Below, in pieces: positions 1 through 9,314 of a stretch of 64,000 nucleotides of DNA; within the stretch, counting starts at the first letter, position 1, and the number at the start of each line of letters is the position of its first letter. The notes beneath the pieces are model-generated. The model worked only from the letters and a program-made list of their open reading frames with translations. It did not search any database and was not told the origin of the DNA. Position numbers and translations under genes: made by a program. Origin of the DNA: Massilia terrae (GTDB lineage Bacteria > Pseudomonadota > Gammaproteobacteria > Burkholderiales > Burkholderiaceae_D); the NCBI RefSeq assembly GCF_024753145.1, contig NZ_JANUGU010000007.1, positions 1 to 64,000 of the forward strand, written 5' to 3'.

Positions 1-16
1 AGCGGGAACCCCATTT
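1..16. repeat. Edge fragment of a dispersed palindromic (REP-like) repeat
   Basis: The first bases (AGCGGGAACCCCATTT) match, with one mismatch, the right half of the REP-like element at 36556-36586. The element is cut by the window edge, so its palindrome cannot be confirmed. It lies just past the stop of the OmpA-domain gene, an intergenic place like the other copies. Confidence 0.45.
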
Positions 17-33
17 TGCACGCAGCACGACGG

Positions 34-792
34 CTACTGGATCACCCTGAACTCGATCCGCCGATTGCGCGCCCTGCCCTCCGGCGTACGGTTATCGGCC
101 ACCGGCCGGTCCGGCCCCTCGCCCGACACCGAGATCAGATCGGCCTGAATCCCGCGCCGAACGACATAGTCCTTGACCGCATCCGCGCGCGCCTGGCTGA
201 GCGACAGGTTGCCCGCGCGGGAGCCCGCGTTGTCCGTATGCCCGATCACCTCGACACGCACGCCCTTGAGCTTCTGCAGCGCCACCGCCATCTGGTCAAG
301 GATCGACCTCCCGGACTCCGTCAACGTCGCCTTGCCCGACTCGAATTCGATGATGCGGTTGGCCAGCGCCGCATCGAGCACGCCCTGCTGCGTCGCCGCT
401 ACGCGCAGGCCGTTGTTGACGACGTAGGTCGGGTTCAGGTTGGCCGCGATGTCGCTCGCGATCTGCTGCCGCTGCGCCTCGCTGGCGACTTCGCCGCGCA
501 GGCTGACATTGTTGCCGTCGACCTTGAGCTGGCCGCCGGACACCAGCTTGAGATTGGGCCCGATGAGACGCTGCACGTAATCGCCCCAGTTGGCCGGCGT
601 CGCCACGCTGCCCACCGACAGCTGGTCGACCACCCTCTGCTGCCCATACACCTCGCGCAGCCGGGCCAGCAGGCCGGCTTTGGTGCTTTCGTCCGGCACG
701 GTGCCGGTGACGAGGATCGGCGCGGTCGGGTCGGGTGCAGCGACGGCGGCGCAGGCAAAACCGAGCGCCGCGATGAACAGGAGAGGCTTCAC
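34..792 (-). CDS. OmpA-domain protein of the T6SS locus
   Basis: This 252-residue protein has an N-terminal signal peptide (hydrophobic stretch to about residue 18, AVAA cleavage region). A BON-like stretch follows, with alternating beta/alpha character and residues such as VSLRGEVASEAQRQQI. An OmpA C-terminal peptidoglycan-binding domain spans roughly residues 150-250, with VEVIGHTDN and GRARNRRIEFRV carrying the conserved Asp and Arg that bind diaminopimelate. The ATG overlaps the tagF stop by four bases, so the gene is translationally coupled to T6SS genes. OmpA-like proteins at this position are thought to anchor the TssJLM envelope complex to peptidoglycan; that role is inferred from context. 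It is the last gene of the minus-strand run. Confidence 0.85.
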   Translation of the reverse strand: MKPLLFIAALGFACAAVAAPDPTAPILVTGTVPDESTKAGLLARLREVYGQQRVVDQLSVGSVATPANWGDYVQRLIGPNLKLVSGGQLKVDGNNVSLRGEVASEAQRQQIASDIAANLNPTYVVNNGLRVAATQQGVLDAALANRIIEFESGKATLTESGRSILDQMAVALQKLKGVRVEVIGHTDNAGSRAGNLSLSQARADAVKDYVVRRGIQADLISVSGEGPDRPVADNRTPEGRARNRRIEFRVIQ

Positions 793-1751
793 GGTGCGGC
801 TCCGATGAAGGTTTTGAGGAACAGGTCGCGCGCCATGGCAAGCGGGAGCTCCGGCTGGTCAAGATAGCTGGCCAGCGCGCGCACATCCACGTCGAGCCCA
901 AGCTGTTCGTCCACCCAGCTGGTATCGGCGAAACCGACCTGCTGGTCGCGCGCGGCCAGCGGGTCGATGATGGCGCGCAGGGTCTCGGCGGCGGCGCTGC
1001 AGAAGCCGATCACCAGCACCGGCTGTCCTTCCTGGCGCGTCAGGAACAGGGCCAGGTCGAATGCCCCTCGCCTCAAAAAAGGTGTCACCAGCTCTAGCCA
1101 GAACGCCGCAACCGCGCAACGCCGCGCTGCCGCAGCCGGCAGCGGGAGCACGAGGCTCTTATGGACAGCGGATGGCTTGCTGTGCATGACCGGCTGCAGC
1201 AGCAGGCCAAGCGCCAGGATCAGGCGCTCGCTCGGGCAGCCGAGCAGTTCGGAGAGCGCCGCGACGGTGCCGTCGGCGAGGAAGCCGTCAAGCGCTGCGT
1301 CGGCCTCGCCGAGCGTGATGCTGGCGTCGGCCAACGATTGCAAGTGCGGCCCGGGATCGCTGGAGCTTACGATGCGCGGCGCCATCGTCTCGAAGTAGGT
1401 CCACAACGGCGAAAAGGCGAGCGGGCTGCGCGACACGAACTGCGCCGGGTCCGCGACGTCGAGCGTGCGCATCATGAGGAAGGGGAAGCGCCGGCCGGAC
1501 TGGTCGTGGCTCGCGACCAAATGACCGGCGACGGCGTGGCGACGCGCCGGCCCGGCAAAGGCAAAGCTGACCGGCGCCATCGCGTCGTAGTCGAGCTTCC
1601 AGCGCGGGCTGGACGGCAGGCGGCTCATCACGTGGGCCAGCCATTCGTCGAGCATGGTCATGATCGGCACGTGGTGCGCGACCTTCACGAAGTCGCTGCG
1701 CGCGGGGATCTTGCCGAAGTAGCCGATCCGGTCGGTCACGGGGGCGCGCAT
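789..1751 (-). CDS. tagF: T6SS-associated protein TagF
   Basis: A 320-residue protein with the TagF-family opening: a GYFGKIPARSDFV block at the N terminus, then SGRRFPFLMM in the first half. TagF proteins are cytoplasmic post-translational repressors of type VI secretion that act by sequestering the Fha or assembly components; no PppA phosphatase domain is fused here. The start codon shares one base with the tssM stop (TGATG), and the stop overlaps the OmpA-domain gene by four bases, so tssM-tagF-ompA form one translationally coupled unit. Length and motif positions fit the family. Confidence 0.9.
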   Translation of the reverse strand: MRAPVTDRIGYFGKIPARSDFVKVAHHVPIMTMLDEWLAHVMSRLPSSPRWKLDYDAMAPVSFAFAGPARRHAVAGHLVASHDQSGRRFPFLMMRTLDVADPAQFVSRSPLAFSPLWTYFETMAPRIVSSSDPGPHLQSLADASITLGEADAALDGFLADGTVAALSELLGCPSERLILALGLLLQPVMHSKPSAVHKSLVLPLPAAAARRCAVAAFWLELVTPFLRRGAFDLALFLTRQEGQPVLVIGFCSAAAETLRAIIDPLAARDQQVGFADTSWVDEQLGLDVDVRALASYLDQPELPLAMARDLFLKTFIGAAP

Positions 1752-4700
1752 CAGTTGGCTCCGGCGAGGCTGGCGACGGCGGACGCTTGCGTGGCACGGC
1801 CGACGATGGTGTCCGGAAGGCGCAGGCCCTTGAACCCACGGCCCTGTCCATTGCTGTCCCCATTGCCATCGACCGCGGCGCTGCTGGTGATGCGCAGGTC
1901 GATCGTGACCGCGACATTGTTGGCGGACCAGCTCAACTCGAACACGCCGCCCGGCTTGTTCTTGCGCGCGGCCGAATCGACCATGCGCTTGAGGCCAAAC
2001 TCGCCGGGCTGGTTGAACAGTTCAACCGAGCGGCCATCGAAGGTCACTGCGCTGATCTTCGCGCCGGTCACGCCTTGCGGGCCGGGATGAACCATCGTGG
2101 TCCACGCCGACGGCGTATTCCGGTAGCGCAGCTGCTGGCCATCGATCTCGATCGTGTATTCCTGCGTGCCCGGCGCCGGCAGCGGCTGCACCTGGAACAC
2201 CTGTTGCGGCACGCCGCTGGCCTGCGCGACGCCATTCGCCGACAGCGGCGCCACCCAGTTCGGGAAGCCACTGACGATCTGCGGCGACAAGGTCAACCCG
2301 AGTTCGGCCCAGGTGCGCGCCTCGATCAAATCGCCGCGCCGCGTGACCAGCGGCCCCATCGAGGTATTGACGAATTTGGCGACGACGCCGTCCGGCCCGA
2401 AGAACTGCGCGATCTCGCTGGTCGAGGCTTCCACGTGGGAGGCAGCCGTGAACGGATATTTGTCGGCGAGCGTCTTGCGGAACGGCTCCAGCACCTGTAC
2501 CTGCCAGGTCTTGTTGATCTCGGCCTCGGATGGCATCACGATCATCGCGAAGGTCTGCATCAGCGGGCGCACCAGCAGCGGGCGCAGCGCCTGCTTCTGG
2601 CCGTCGCTCATCCCGGTCAGCATCTGCTCGTCGACGTACTTGAGCGCGTCGGCCAGTTCGGAGCCGCTGCCGTCGAGGGTCTGCTGCATCAGCTGTTTGG
2701 CGCCGGGACCGGGATCGCCCTGGTTGCGCAAGGTGTTCAGCCGCGTGCGCAGGCGCGACAGCGCATCGAGATAGCCGGTCATCAGCGACGCGTCCTTTTG
2801 CGTGAGGCCGACCAGCCGCGCGACGCCGGAGAATTCGCGCCCGACTGGCCCCATGACAGGCGCGCCTGCGGATGGATGCAGGGGATCGACCGTGGCGGCC
2901 AGGGTGCGGGCATCGCTCGGCGCGCGGCGCAGGATCACTTCCTTGAGCCAGGCAAGCAGCCCGCGCTCGGTCTTGCCCGGCTCACGCGTCGCGCCCGGGT
3001 TGTCCCATGACGTCTGCTCGTAAATCGTCTTGAGCAGCTTCGCGATCGGCGAGGCCTGCGGATCGCCGAGGCGGTTCATCGCCTGCACCGCCGAGTCGAA
3101 GCCGTTCAGGTCCGCGATCGTCACGCCCTGCACGAACTTGCCCCACTCCTTCGCGTACTCGCTCTTGTACATTTCGACCAGCGTCTTCTGGATCTGCTCG
3201 GGGCTGCCCTCCAGCGTCAGGTCGTCGTGCGTGGTGGTCCGCAACACCCAGTCGGCAGTCTGCAGGTCCTTGTTGGCGGCATCGCGGATCGCGCCCTGCA
3301 CGAACTTCTCCCACGCCTCGCGGCTGAACGCGCCGCTAACCGCGTAGCTGCCCGCGACGAGGTTCTGGTCCTGCTCGCCGACGATGCGCGCCACCGTCAC
3401 GAGCGAGAAGCGGGTCGAGGCGCGCGCCTTGATTTCGGCGTAGACGCGCTCGCGCGCCGGCGTTCCGCGGACCACGTGGCGCAGGTTTTCGCGCGCGCTG
3501 TCGAGCAGGGAGAGCTTGGGCTGGATCTGCGGCCAGGCCTGGTCCTGCGCCTGCGCCGCATAAAAGGTCATCAGCCGTTCGGCGCTGCGGATCATCTGGT
3601 CATGCGGCATGGCGCCCCGATTGGCTTCGAGCCAGCGGCGCCAGTAGCGCGTCAGCTGGTCGTTCAGGTGGGCCGGTTCGGCATGCGATTTGTCGCTCAA
3701 CATCAGGTAAGTCTTGAGCGCGTTGTAGGCGTCGGTGACGTTAGTGGGCGAGACGTCCTGGTAGAGCTCACCGGCCCGGGCCGGCGCCTGCGCGGCGGCG
3801 CCGTTGGCGTCGAGCTGGGACGCACTGGCGTTGACGTCGGCGAGCATCTGTTCGATCGCGGCGGTCACCGGCTGCACCATCACCTCGCGCATACCGCCGA
3901 AGAATTCGTCGCGCAGCTTGCGGTCGATCGCATCGCCCTGGTACAGGCCGAAGGACAGCGCGAGCGGGCGCTCCTTCCGGTATTTTTCAAGCTGCGTGAT
4001 GCGGTCTTGCAGGACATCGAGCGCTTCCAGCCGCGATTGCAGGTCGATGCGCTTGTCCTGCAGGCGCACGGCCTTGTCGAGGTCCGCCTGGGCGTCCGCG
4101 ACCAGTTGCGCGTTGCCGAACCAGGACCAGGTCCAGCCGCCCAGCGAACCGCCCAGCAGCAGCGCCGCGCACAGGAACAGCGCGTACTTCAGGCGCGTCG
4201 TGGCCGGGCTGGCGTAGCGCTTGACGAGGTCGCGGTCGGCGAAGATCACGCGGCGGAACAGGTCGAGCAGGAAGTAGCCGGACTGCTCTTCGTCTTGCGG
4301 TTCGGGATGCGCCTGCGATGCGAGGTCGAGCCCGAAGCGGCCGGCCACCCGTTTCGACGCCAGGTCCTGGACCGCGCCTTCCTGCAGCGCGCTGGTGAAA
4401 TAGAAGCCGCGGAAGACGGGCTTGAACTGGTAGGTATTCTCCTCGAACAGCGTGGCCAGAAAGGCGCGCAGCGGGCTCTTGATCGATGCGAACTCCACCG
4501 GGAAGGTGAACACGCCGGGCCGCATGTGGGCGCTGCGATTGCCGGCCATGGTCGCGACGCTCATCTCCTGCAGGCCCTGGTGCAGCTCATCGAAATGCTG
4601 GTCGAAGAAGGCCAGCACATCCTGCGGCGTGCTGCGGCGGTTGTAGCGCAGCGTCGCGCCCCAGATGCGATCGCGCTCGGCGCGCTCGCTGCCGAGGAAG

Positions 4701-5485
4701 AAGTCGGCGAAGCCGGCGACCAGGTCGGCCTTGGTGAAGACAAGGTACACAGGTGCATACACGCCGAGCCGCTCGGTCAGTTCCTGTACGCGCGTGCGCA
4801 GGCTGCGTGCAAGCTCCATCGATGCGAAGGCCGGCCCGGTCGCCAGTTCGGCCACGCTGACCGCGATGATGATGCCGTTGATCGGCGCGCGGCGGCGGTA
4901 TTTGCGCAGCAGGTCGAGGAAACCGAACCACTCGGTGCGGTCTTCTTCCACCACCGAGTAGCGGCCGGCGGTGTCGAGCAGGATGCCGTCCGTGGTGAAG
5001 AACCAGTCGCAGTTGCGGGTGCCGCCGACGCCCTGCACCGCTTTGCTGCCGGGGATGGGAAAGGTGAGGCCGGAGTGGGCAATGGCGCTGCTTTTGCCGG
5101 CCGACGGGTTCCCGATGATCATGTACCAGGGCAGCTCGTACAGGGCTGCGGCGCCACGCGTCAGCCCAAGCTTGGAGGTCTTGATGGTGTTGATCGCGTC
5201 GACCAGGCCCTTGCGCAGTACCGCCACCTCGCTCTTGCCCGGTCCCGCTTCGCTGGATGCCGGGACCAGGCTGGCGCCCAGGCGCGCGGCAACCCGCTTG
5301 CGCCATTGGCGGCGGACGAGCCAGAACACGCCCCAGGCGGCCAGCGCCGCAAGCGCCGCGATCAAGGCCCAGATCAGCGCGATTTCGAAGGTGTCCGCGG
5401 TGAGGAACAGGAAGCCGACGAACGCGGCCAAGCCAATCACGACAAGCACGCGGCTGTCTGTCAGGAACTGCCAGAGTCGGGACAT
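1751..5485 (-). CDS. tssM: T6SS membrane complex protein TssM (IcmF)
   Basis: About 1244 residues. TssM is the inner-membrane and periplasmic backbone of the type VI membrane complex with TssJ and TssL. Two transmembrane segments lie within the first 60 residues and a third near residue 440 (before the long periplasmic part). Between them is a cytoplasmic NTPase-like domain with a Walker A (GNPSAGKSS) near residue 130. The C-terminal beta-rich region ends near the stop. I use the internal ATG (MSRLWQFL) rather than the longer TTG start at 5569, because the extra 28 residues are polar and the membrane anchor normally begins directly. No strong Shine-Dalgarno sequence is visible at either start. 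Walker A is intact, so this is an NTPase-competent variant by motif. Confidence 0.92.
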   Translation of the reverse strand: MSRLWQFLTDSRVLVVIGLAAFVGFLFLTADTFEIALIWALIAALAALAAWGVFWLVRRQWRKRVAARLGASLVPASSEAGPGKSEVAVLRKGLVDAINTIKTSKLGLTRGAAALYELPWYMIIGNPSAGKSSAIAHSGLTFPIPGSKAVQGVGGTRNCDWFFTTDGILLDTAGRYSVVEEDRTEWFGFLDLLRKYRRRAPINGIIIAVSVAELATGPAFASMELARSLRTRVQELTERLGVYAPVYLVFTKADLVAGFADFFLGSERAERDRIWGATLRYNRRSTPQDVLAFFDQHFDELHQGLQEMSVATMAGNRSAHMRPGVFTFPVEFASIKSPLRAFLATLFEENTYQFKPVFRGFYFTSALQEGAVQDLASKRVAGRFGLDLASQAHPEPQDEEQSGYFLLDLFRRVIFADRDLVKRYASPATTRLKYALFLCAALLLGGSLGGWTWSWFGNAQLVADAQADLDKAVRLQDKRIDLQSRLEALDVLQDRITQLEKYRKERPLALSFGLYQGDAIDRKLRDEFFGGMREVMVQPVTAAIEQMLADVNASASQLDANGAAAQAPARAGELYQDVSPTNVTDAYNALKTYLMLSDKSHAEPAHLNDQLTRYWRRWLEANRGAMPHDQMIRSAERLMTFYAAQAQDQAWPQIQPKLSLLDSARENLRHVVRGTPARERVYAEIKARASTRFSLVTVARIVGEQDQNLVAGSYAVSGAFSREAWEKFVQGAIRDAANKDLQTADWVLRTTTHDDLTLEGSPEQIQKTLVEMYKSEYAKEWGKFVQGVTIADLNGFDSAVQAMNRLGDPQASPIAKLLKTIYEQTSWDNPGATREPGKTERGLLAWLKEVILRRAPSDARTLAATVDPLHPSAGAPVMGPVGREFSGVARLVGLTQKDASLMTGYLDALSRLRTRLNTLRNQGDPGPGAKQLMQQTLDGSGSELADALKYVDEQMLTGMSDGQKQALRPLLVRPLMQTFAMIVMPSEAEINKTWQVQVLEPFRKTLADKYPFTAASHVEASTSEIAQFFGPDGVVAKFVNTSMGPLVTRRGDLIEARTWAELGLTLSPQIVSGFPNWVAPLSANGVAQASGVPQQVFQVQPLPAPGTQEYTIEIDGQQLRYRNTPSAWTTMVHPGPQGVTGAKISAVTFDGRSVELFNQPGEFGLKRMVDSAARKNKPGGVFELSWSANNVAVTIDLRITSSAAVDGNGDSNGQGRGFKGLRLPDTIVGRATQASAVASLAGAN

Positions 5486-5590
5486 AGCGGGAGTGCGTCT
5501 GAGGTTGGAGGAAAGGTCTCGCAGGCAATCGTCGCACCAATCCCCTGCACCGAATTTGACTCGTAACAAGCTTTCCGAGGGGATATTCGC

Positions 5591-6436
5591 TCAGGCGGGT
5601 GGGCGGATGACGCCACGCTCGCGCAGCTCGGTGTGGCCGAAATCCATCATCGTCCAGCGCCCGCCCCAGGTCAGGCCGAGCGATTCGGCGAGCTCGCCAT
5701 AGAGCTGGTAGCCGCGCATGGCCCAGGGGTCTTTTTCCGAGATCACGATTTTGCCGTCGCGCCAGAACGCGCAGTCGGCGGCGAGTCCATATTGATGCCA
5801 GCTTTGCCAGGCGCGGGCGTTGGTGACCTGATTGCCGGCGCGCGCGAGCATGTCTTGGCGCGCGGGGCTGCGGTAGCCTTCCAGCAGGGTCATTTCATAG
5901 CCATATTTTTCCTTCATGATCTTGAATGCGAGCAGGAGGCGCTGGCTGAATTCGGGCCGCAGCATGCCCCAGTTGCGGCTGGCGTCGGCGAGCATCGGGC
6001 GAACCAGCTGCAGTTCCGGCGTGCTGAACGCGAGCGGCGGCAAGGCCACCGGGGGCACCAGGCGTTCACCATTGAGCAAGGCCGTGACCTGGGCGTCGGG
6101 CAATGGCTCCACGCCATCGTATGCCGGCAGCATTGTCGGGCTGCGCAGGGCCAGCGCGAGCAAGGACGGGATCGCCACGACGGGGATACCGATCGCAAAG
6201 ACTACCCAGTGGCGCCGGACCGTCTTGCGCGCCGCCCTGTACGACGCATGCAGGGTGAGCCGCCAGTGCCATGCGGGCGTGAAGGAAAAACGGTCCCAGC
6301 CGGCCATGCGGCGGCCGACTCGCTGCCCCATGGAAAACATTCCTTGGCGCACTCCTGCACGCGCGGATGGGAACACGAACAAGCCGATGACGCCGCACAC
6401 CACACAAAAATAAAGAAGTGCGATAAAGATCAGCAT
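5591..6436 (-). CDS. M15-family peptidoglycan endopeptidase, TagX-like
   Basis: A 281-residue membrane-anchored protein with one hydrophobic segment at residues 1-20 and another near 85-105. A C-terminal peptidase M15 (VanY/CwlK-like) domain follows from about residue 165. The zinc-site pattern is visible: LEGYRSP, then WHQYGLAADCAF (His and Asp ligands), then DFGHTEL (third ligand, His). Such domains cleave the L-Ala-D-Glu or cross-link bonds of peptidoglycan. Position next to tssM suggests it opens the wall for T6SS assembly, as TagX does in Acinetobacter; this is inference. The start has an AGGGA Shine-Dalgarno sequence six bases upstream. It is divergent from the next gene, with 56 bases between. 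Confidence 0.75.
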   Translation of the reverse strand: MLIFIALLYFCVVCGVIGLFVFPSARAGVRQGMFSMGQRVGRRMAGWDRFSFTPAWHWRLTLHASYRAARKTVRRHWVVFAIGIPVVAIPSLLALALRSPTMLPAYDGVEPLPDAQVTALLNGERLVPPVALPPLAFSTPELQLVRPMLADASRNWGMLRPEFSQRLLLAFKIMKEKYGYEMTLLEGYRSPARQDMLARAGNQVTNARAWQSWHQYGLAADCAFWRDGKIVISEKDPWAMRGYQLYGELAESLGLTWGGRWTMMDFGHTELRERGVIRPPA

Positions 6437-6492
6437 GGCATTCCCTGGATTGTTTCTAATCAGCTAGAAGCAATCATCTTAGGAGTACCACC

Positions 6493-7563
6493 GTGCGCCC
6501 TACAGACGAAAATCAACATTCCACGCGGCCAAACCTGATCTCTTCGCCACGCCGTGGCGGCAACGAGGACAACATCCTCGAAATGCTGGAGCGCGACACC
6601 GTGCGAACGCGCGGGATGCAGGCCCAGTCGCGCTTCGGTTGGTACGTGTCCGGCAGCGTGCTTGCCGTGTTCCTGGTCAGCCTGCTAGTGTGGCTGGCGC
6701 GGGAAAGCCCCAAGGTGCAGCAGGTGGAGGCGGTGCTGGCTGCCGCCGATACCGATCGTCCGCCTGCGGCCAGCACCGCCGGCGACAGCGGTCTCGCCGA
6801 CGAAGCGCCGGCCATGTCGCACGCGCCCACTGCGCCGGCTGCGCAAGCCGCGCCGGCATCGCCGGCCGGACCCGACTCAGCCAACTTGGCTACGCTACCC
6901 TCGGCCGCTCCCCCTGCACACCGGACCAATGTCGCCACCCAACATGCCGCAATCGTCGACGAGCAGCATCCATCCTCCCGCAAGCAGGATGCTCAACAGC
7001 ATTTGCCGCCGATCGTGCTGGCGACACCTGGCCTGCTCGGCGCCGTGCCGCCGGCGCAGCCCACCAGCGGCGCCGTCGTGCAGGACGAGACGACCGCCAC
7101 GCCGCCCAAGCCGGACGCCGCGATCGCGCAAGCCATGCCACTGGACGAGCACAAGCTGCCCGCAACGCCACCGCCGGCGCCGGCGCCGGCGCTAAAGGAC
7201 GACGCCACATCGCAAGCCCCGGCGGCAAGCGGACAGGCCGCGCCGGATCCCGCTTCCGCCGCACCCAGCGTCAACCAGCAACAGCCGGCCACACAAGCGG
7301 GCGCCGACACGCCGCGCAGCCCTGCCTCCGCCAAGGCGCGCAGCGCCGCCAGAACCCGGGCCAGCGCCCGCAACAAGCCACGCAAGCCGGCCCGCAACGC
7401 CGGCAAGGCGAAGCGAACCGCCGCGCAGCCGCATGATGCGCAAACGCACGACCGGCAAACCGACAGCGACGTCGCGCTGATTTCCGCCGTGATCCAGCAC
7501 GCGTCGACCCACCCGGCCTGCGCGGAGGCCGGGTGTGCCGCCAAAGCAACGCCCAAGCAGTAA
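6493..7563 (+). CDS. Hypothetical Ala/Pro/Gln-rich bitopic membrane protein
   Basis: I do not recognise the family. The 356-residue protein has a polar cytoplasmic N terminus (residues 1-50, including SPRRGGNEDNILEMLERD) and one transmembrane helix at about 52-72 (SGSVLAVFLVSLLVWLA). A long low-complexity tail, rich in Ala, Pro, Gln and Thr, turns basic near the end (Lys/Arg/Ala repeats around 270-315). Two Cys lie in the last 20 residues. The topology resembles TonB or other periplasm-spanning linkers, but no TonB C-terminal domain is seen. The start is GTG with AGGAG eight bases upstream. It is divergent from the TagX-like gene, so a T6SS link is possible but unproven. Confidence 0.7.
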   Translation: MRPTDENQHSTRPNLISSPRRGGNEDNILEMLERDTVRTRGMQAQSRFGWYVSGSVLAVFLVSLLVWLARESPKVQQVEAVLAAADTDRPPAASTAGDSGLADEAPAMSHAPTAPAAQAAPASPAGPDSANLATLPSAAPPAHRTNVATQHAAIVDEQHPSSRKQDAQQHLPPIVLATPGLLGAVPPAQPTSGAVVQDETTATPPKPDAAIAQAMPLDEHKLPATPPPAPAPALKDDATSQAPAASGQAAPDPASAAPSVNQQQPATQAGADTPRSPASAKARSAARTRASARNKPRKPARNAGKAKRTAAQPHDAQTHDRQTDSDVALISAVIQHASTHPACAEAGCAAKATPKQ

Positions 7564-7667
7564 AGCGCCCGCCCGACCGCGTCCTGCGGTCCGTCCAGAC
7601 TGAAACTGCTGGGTAAGCCGCGCCCGAAACGCTATACTGTACAAAAGCACAGTGCGGCGTTTCGATA

Positions 7668-9314
7668 ATGATCAAGGTTCTGGAAAACGAGTTTTACTAT
7701 CTGGACAATTTCCAGCGCGTGCTGGACTGGATAGCGCAGCGCTACGAGGACCTGCTGATCGATGAGGAGCGCGCCTTCATCGCCGCCTTCCCCGCCCTGC
7801 CGCGGCCCGCGCGCGCGCTGTTCGTCCGGATGGTGATGCGCAAGGGCGAGCTGTTCCGCGCAAGCAAGCTGAGCTACGCTGAGATCGGCTGCCCGCTCGA
7901 AGCGGCGCGCGCGCTGGCGCCGACCGGCTGGGTCGAGCTGGATCCGGTGATGAATATCGACGAGCTGTTCGATCTCGTCGTCAAGCCCGAGATCGCCCTG
8001 ATCTTCCAGTTAAAGATGCACCAAAATGGTGCAAAGAAGGCCGAGCAGCTGGCATCGCTGCGCCCCGAATTCGACGACAGCCGCCGCTTCTCCAACTGGT
8101 ACCGCGACTGCCCGGACACCGCGCTGCGCATCCTGGTCAAGCCGCTGTGCGACCGCCTGCGCCTGATCTTCTTCGGCAACCTGCACCAGGACTGGACCGA
8201 GTTCGTGCTGTCCGACCTGGGCATCTACCGTTTCGAGCAGGTCGAATTCTCGCGCGCCTCGCGCGGTTTCCGCAGCCGGCGCGACATCGAGCTTTATCTG
8301 CAGATCCACGCCTGCAAGGAGCGCTTCGACGGCGGCGAGTCGCCCGACGCCGTGCTGCCCGACCTGCCGCCGCGGGCGCCCGACAACGAATGGCTGGCCA
8401 GCCGCCGCGAGAAGCTGCTGTACCAGATCGGCCAGCACTACGAAAAACAAAAAGACTACGCCCGCGCCCACGACGCCTATCGCGACTGCGCCTTCACTGG
8501 CGCCCGCGCGCGCGCCATCCGCGTGCTGGAAAAGGCCGCGCGCTACGCCGAGGCACACGCCTTGCTGCTGCAGGCCGAGGCCGCGCCGGAAAGCGACGCC
8601 GAACGCCAGCACCTGCTGCGCATCGCCCCGCGCCTTGCGCGCAAGCTCGGCCTGCCGGGATCAAAAGCACGCCGCCCGCAACCGGCCGAGCGCATCGACC
8701 TATGCCTGCCCATGCCCGCGGGCGACTGGTGGGTCGAGGGCGTGGTGCGCGACCATCTCGCGCACGATGAAGCGCCCGTTTTCTACGTCGAGAACGCGCT
8801 TGCCAACGCCATGTTCGGCCTGTTGTGCTGGCCCGCGATCTTCTGCGCGATCCCCGGCGCCTTCTTCCATCCTTTCCACCGCGCGCCGTCCGACCTGCAC
8901 AGCCCCGACTTCTACCAGCGCCGCGCGGATCAATTCGATGCCTGCCTCGCGCAGCTGGACGATGGCCGCTACCGCGCCACCATCCTGCGCCACTTCGGCG
9001 AGAAGTCCGGCATCCAGTCGCCGTTCCTGCTGTGGGACTACCTCGATCAAGCGCTCCTCGAACTCGCGCTCGACTGCATCCCGGCCGAGCACCTGAAGCG
9101 CTGGTGCGAACGCATCCTGCACGATGTGAAGGCCAACCGCAGCGGCTTCCCTGACCTGATCCAGTTCTGGCCCGCCGAACGGCGCTACCGCATGATCGAG
9201 GTGAAGGGCCCCGGCGACCGCCTGCAGGACAACCAGCTGCGCTGGATCGATTACTGCGCCACGCACCGGATGCCGGTGGCGGTGTGCTACCTGCAGTGGG
9301 AACAATCGGCTTGA
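7668..9314 (+). CDS. FAN1-type structure-specific nuclease (VRR-NUC domain)
   Basis: A 548-residue protein with bacterial FAN1 architecture. A mixed helical N-terminal region with a SAP/winged-helix-like part is followed by a TPR-like middle (YEKQKDYARAHDAYRDC near residue 260-275). A C-terminal VRR-NUC domain covers about 430-545. The catalytic PD-(D/E)XK signature is present: GFPDLI near 490 and EVKGPGDRLQDNQ near 510. FAN1 enzymes resolve interstrand crosslinks and branched DNA from 5' flaps. A TATACT box at 7633-7638 is a plausible -10 element, but no clear -35 or Shine-Dalgarno sequence is seen. Its stop overlaps the TTG start of the helicase gene (TTGA), implying a joint repair module. 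Confidence 0.88.
   Translation: MIKVLENEFYYLDNFQRVLDWIAQRYEDLLIDEERAFIAAFPALPRPARALFVRMVMRKGELFRASKLSYAEIGCPLEAARALAPTGWVELDPVMNIDELFDLVVKPEIALIFQLKMHQNGAKKAEQLASLRPEFDDSRRFSNWYRDCPDTALRILVKPLCDRLRLIFFGNLHQDWTEFVLSDLGIYRFEQVEFSRASRGFRSRRDIELYLQIHACKERFDGGESPDAVLPDLPPRAPDNEWLASRREKLLYQIGQHYEKQKDYARAHDAYRDCAFTGARARAIRVLEKAARYAEAHALLLQAEAAPESDAERQHLLRIAPRLARKLGLPGSKARRPQPAERIDLCLPMPAGDWWVEGVVRDHLAHDEAPVFYVENALANAMFGLLCWPAIFCAIPGAFFHPFHRAPSDLHSPDFYQRRADQFDACLAQLDDGRYRATILRHFGEKSGIQSPFLLWDYLDQALLELALDCIPAEHLKRWCERILHDVKANRSGFPDLIQFWPAERRYRMIEVKGPGDRLQDNQLRWIDYCATHRMPVAVCYLQWEQSA

Noticed and set aside
3227..5566. 779-residue antisense frame over tssM
   Set aside because: GC-rich codon bias produces long antisense frames; it is Arg/His/Gln-rich with no family pattern and overlaps a confirmed gene.
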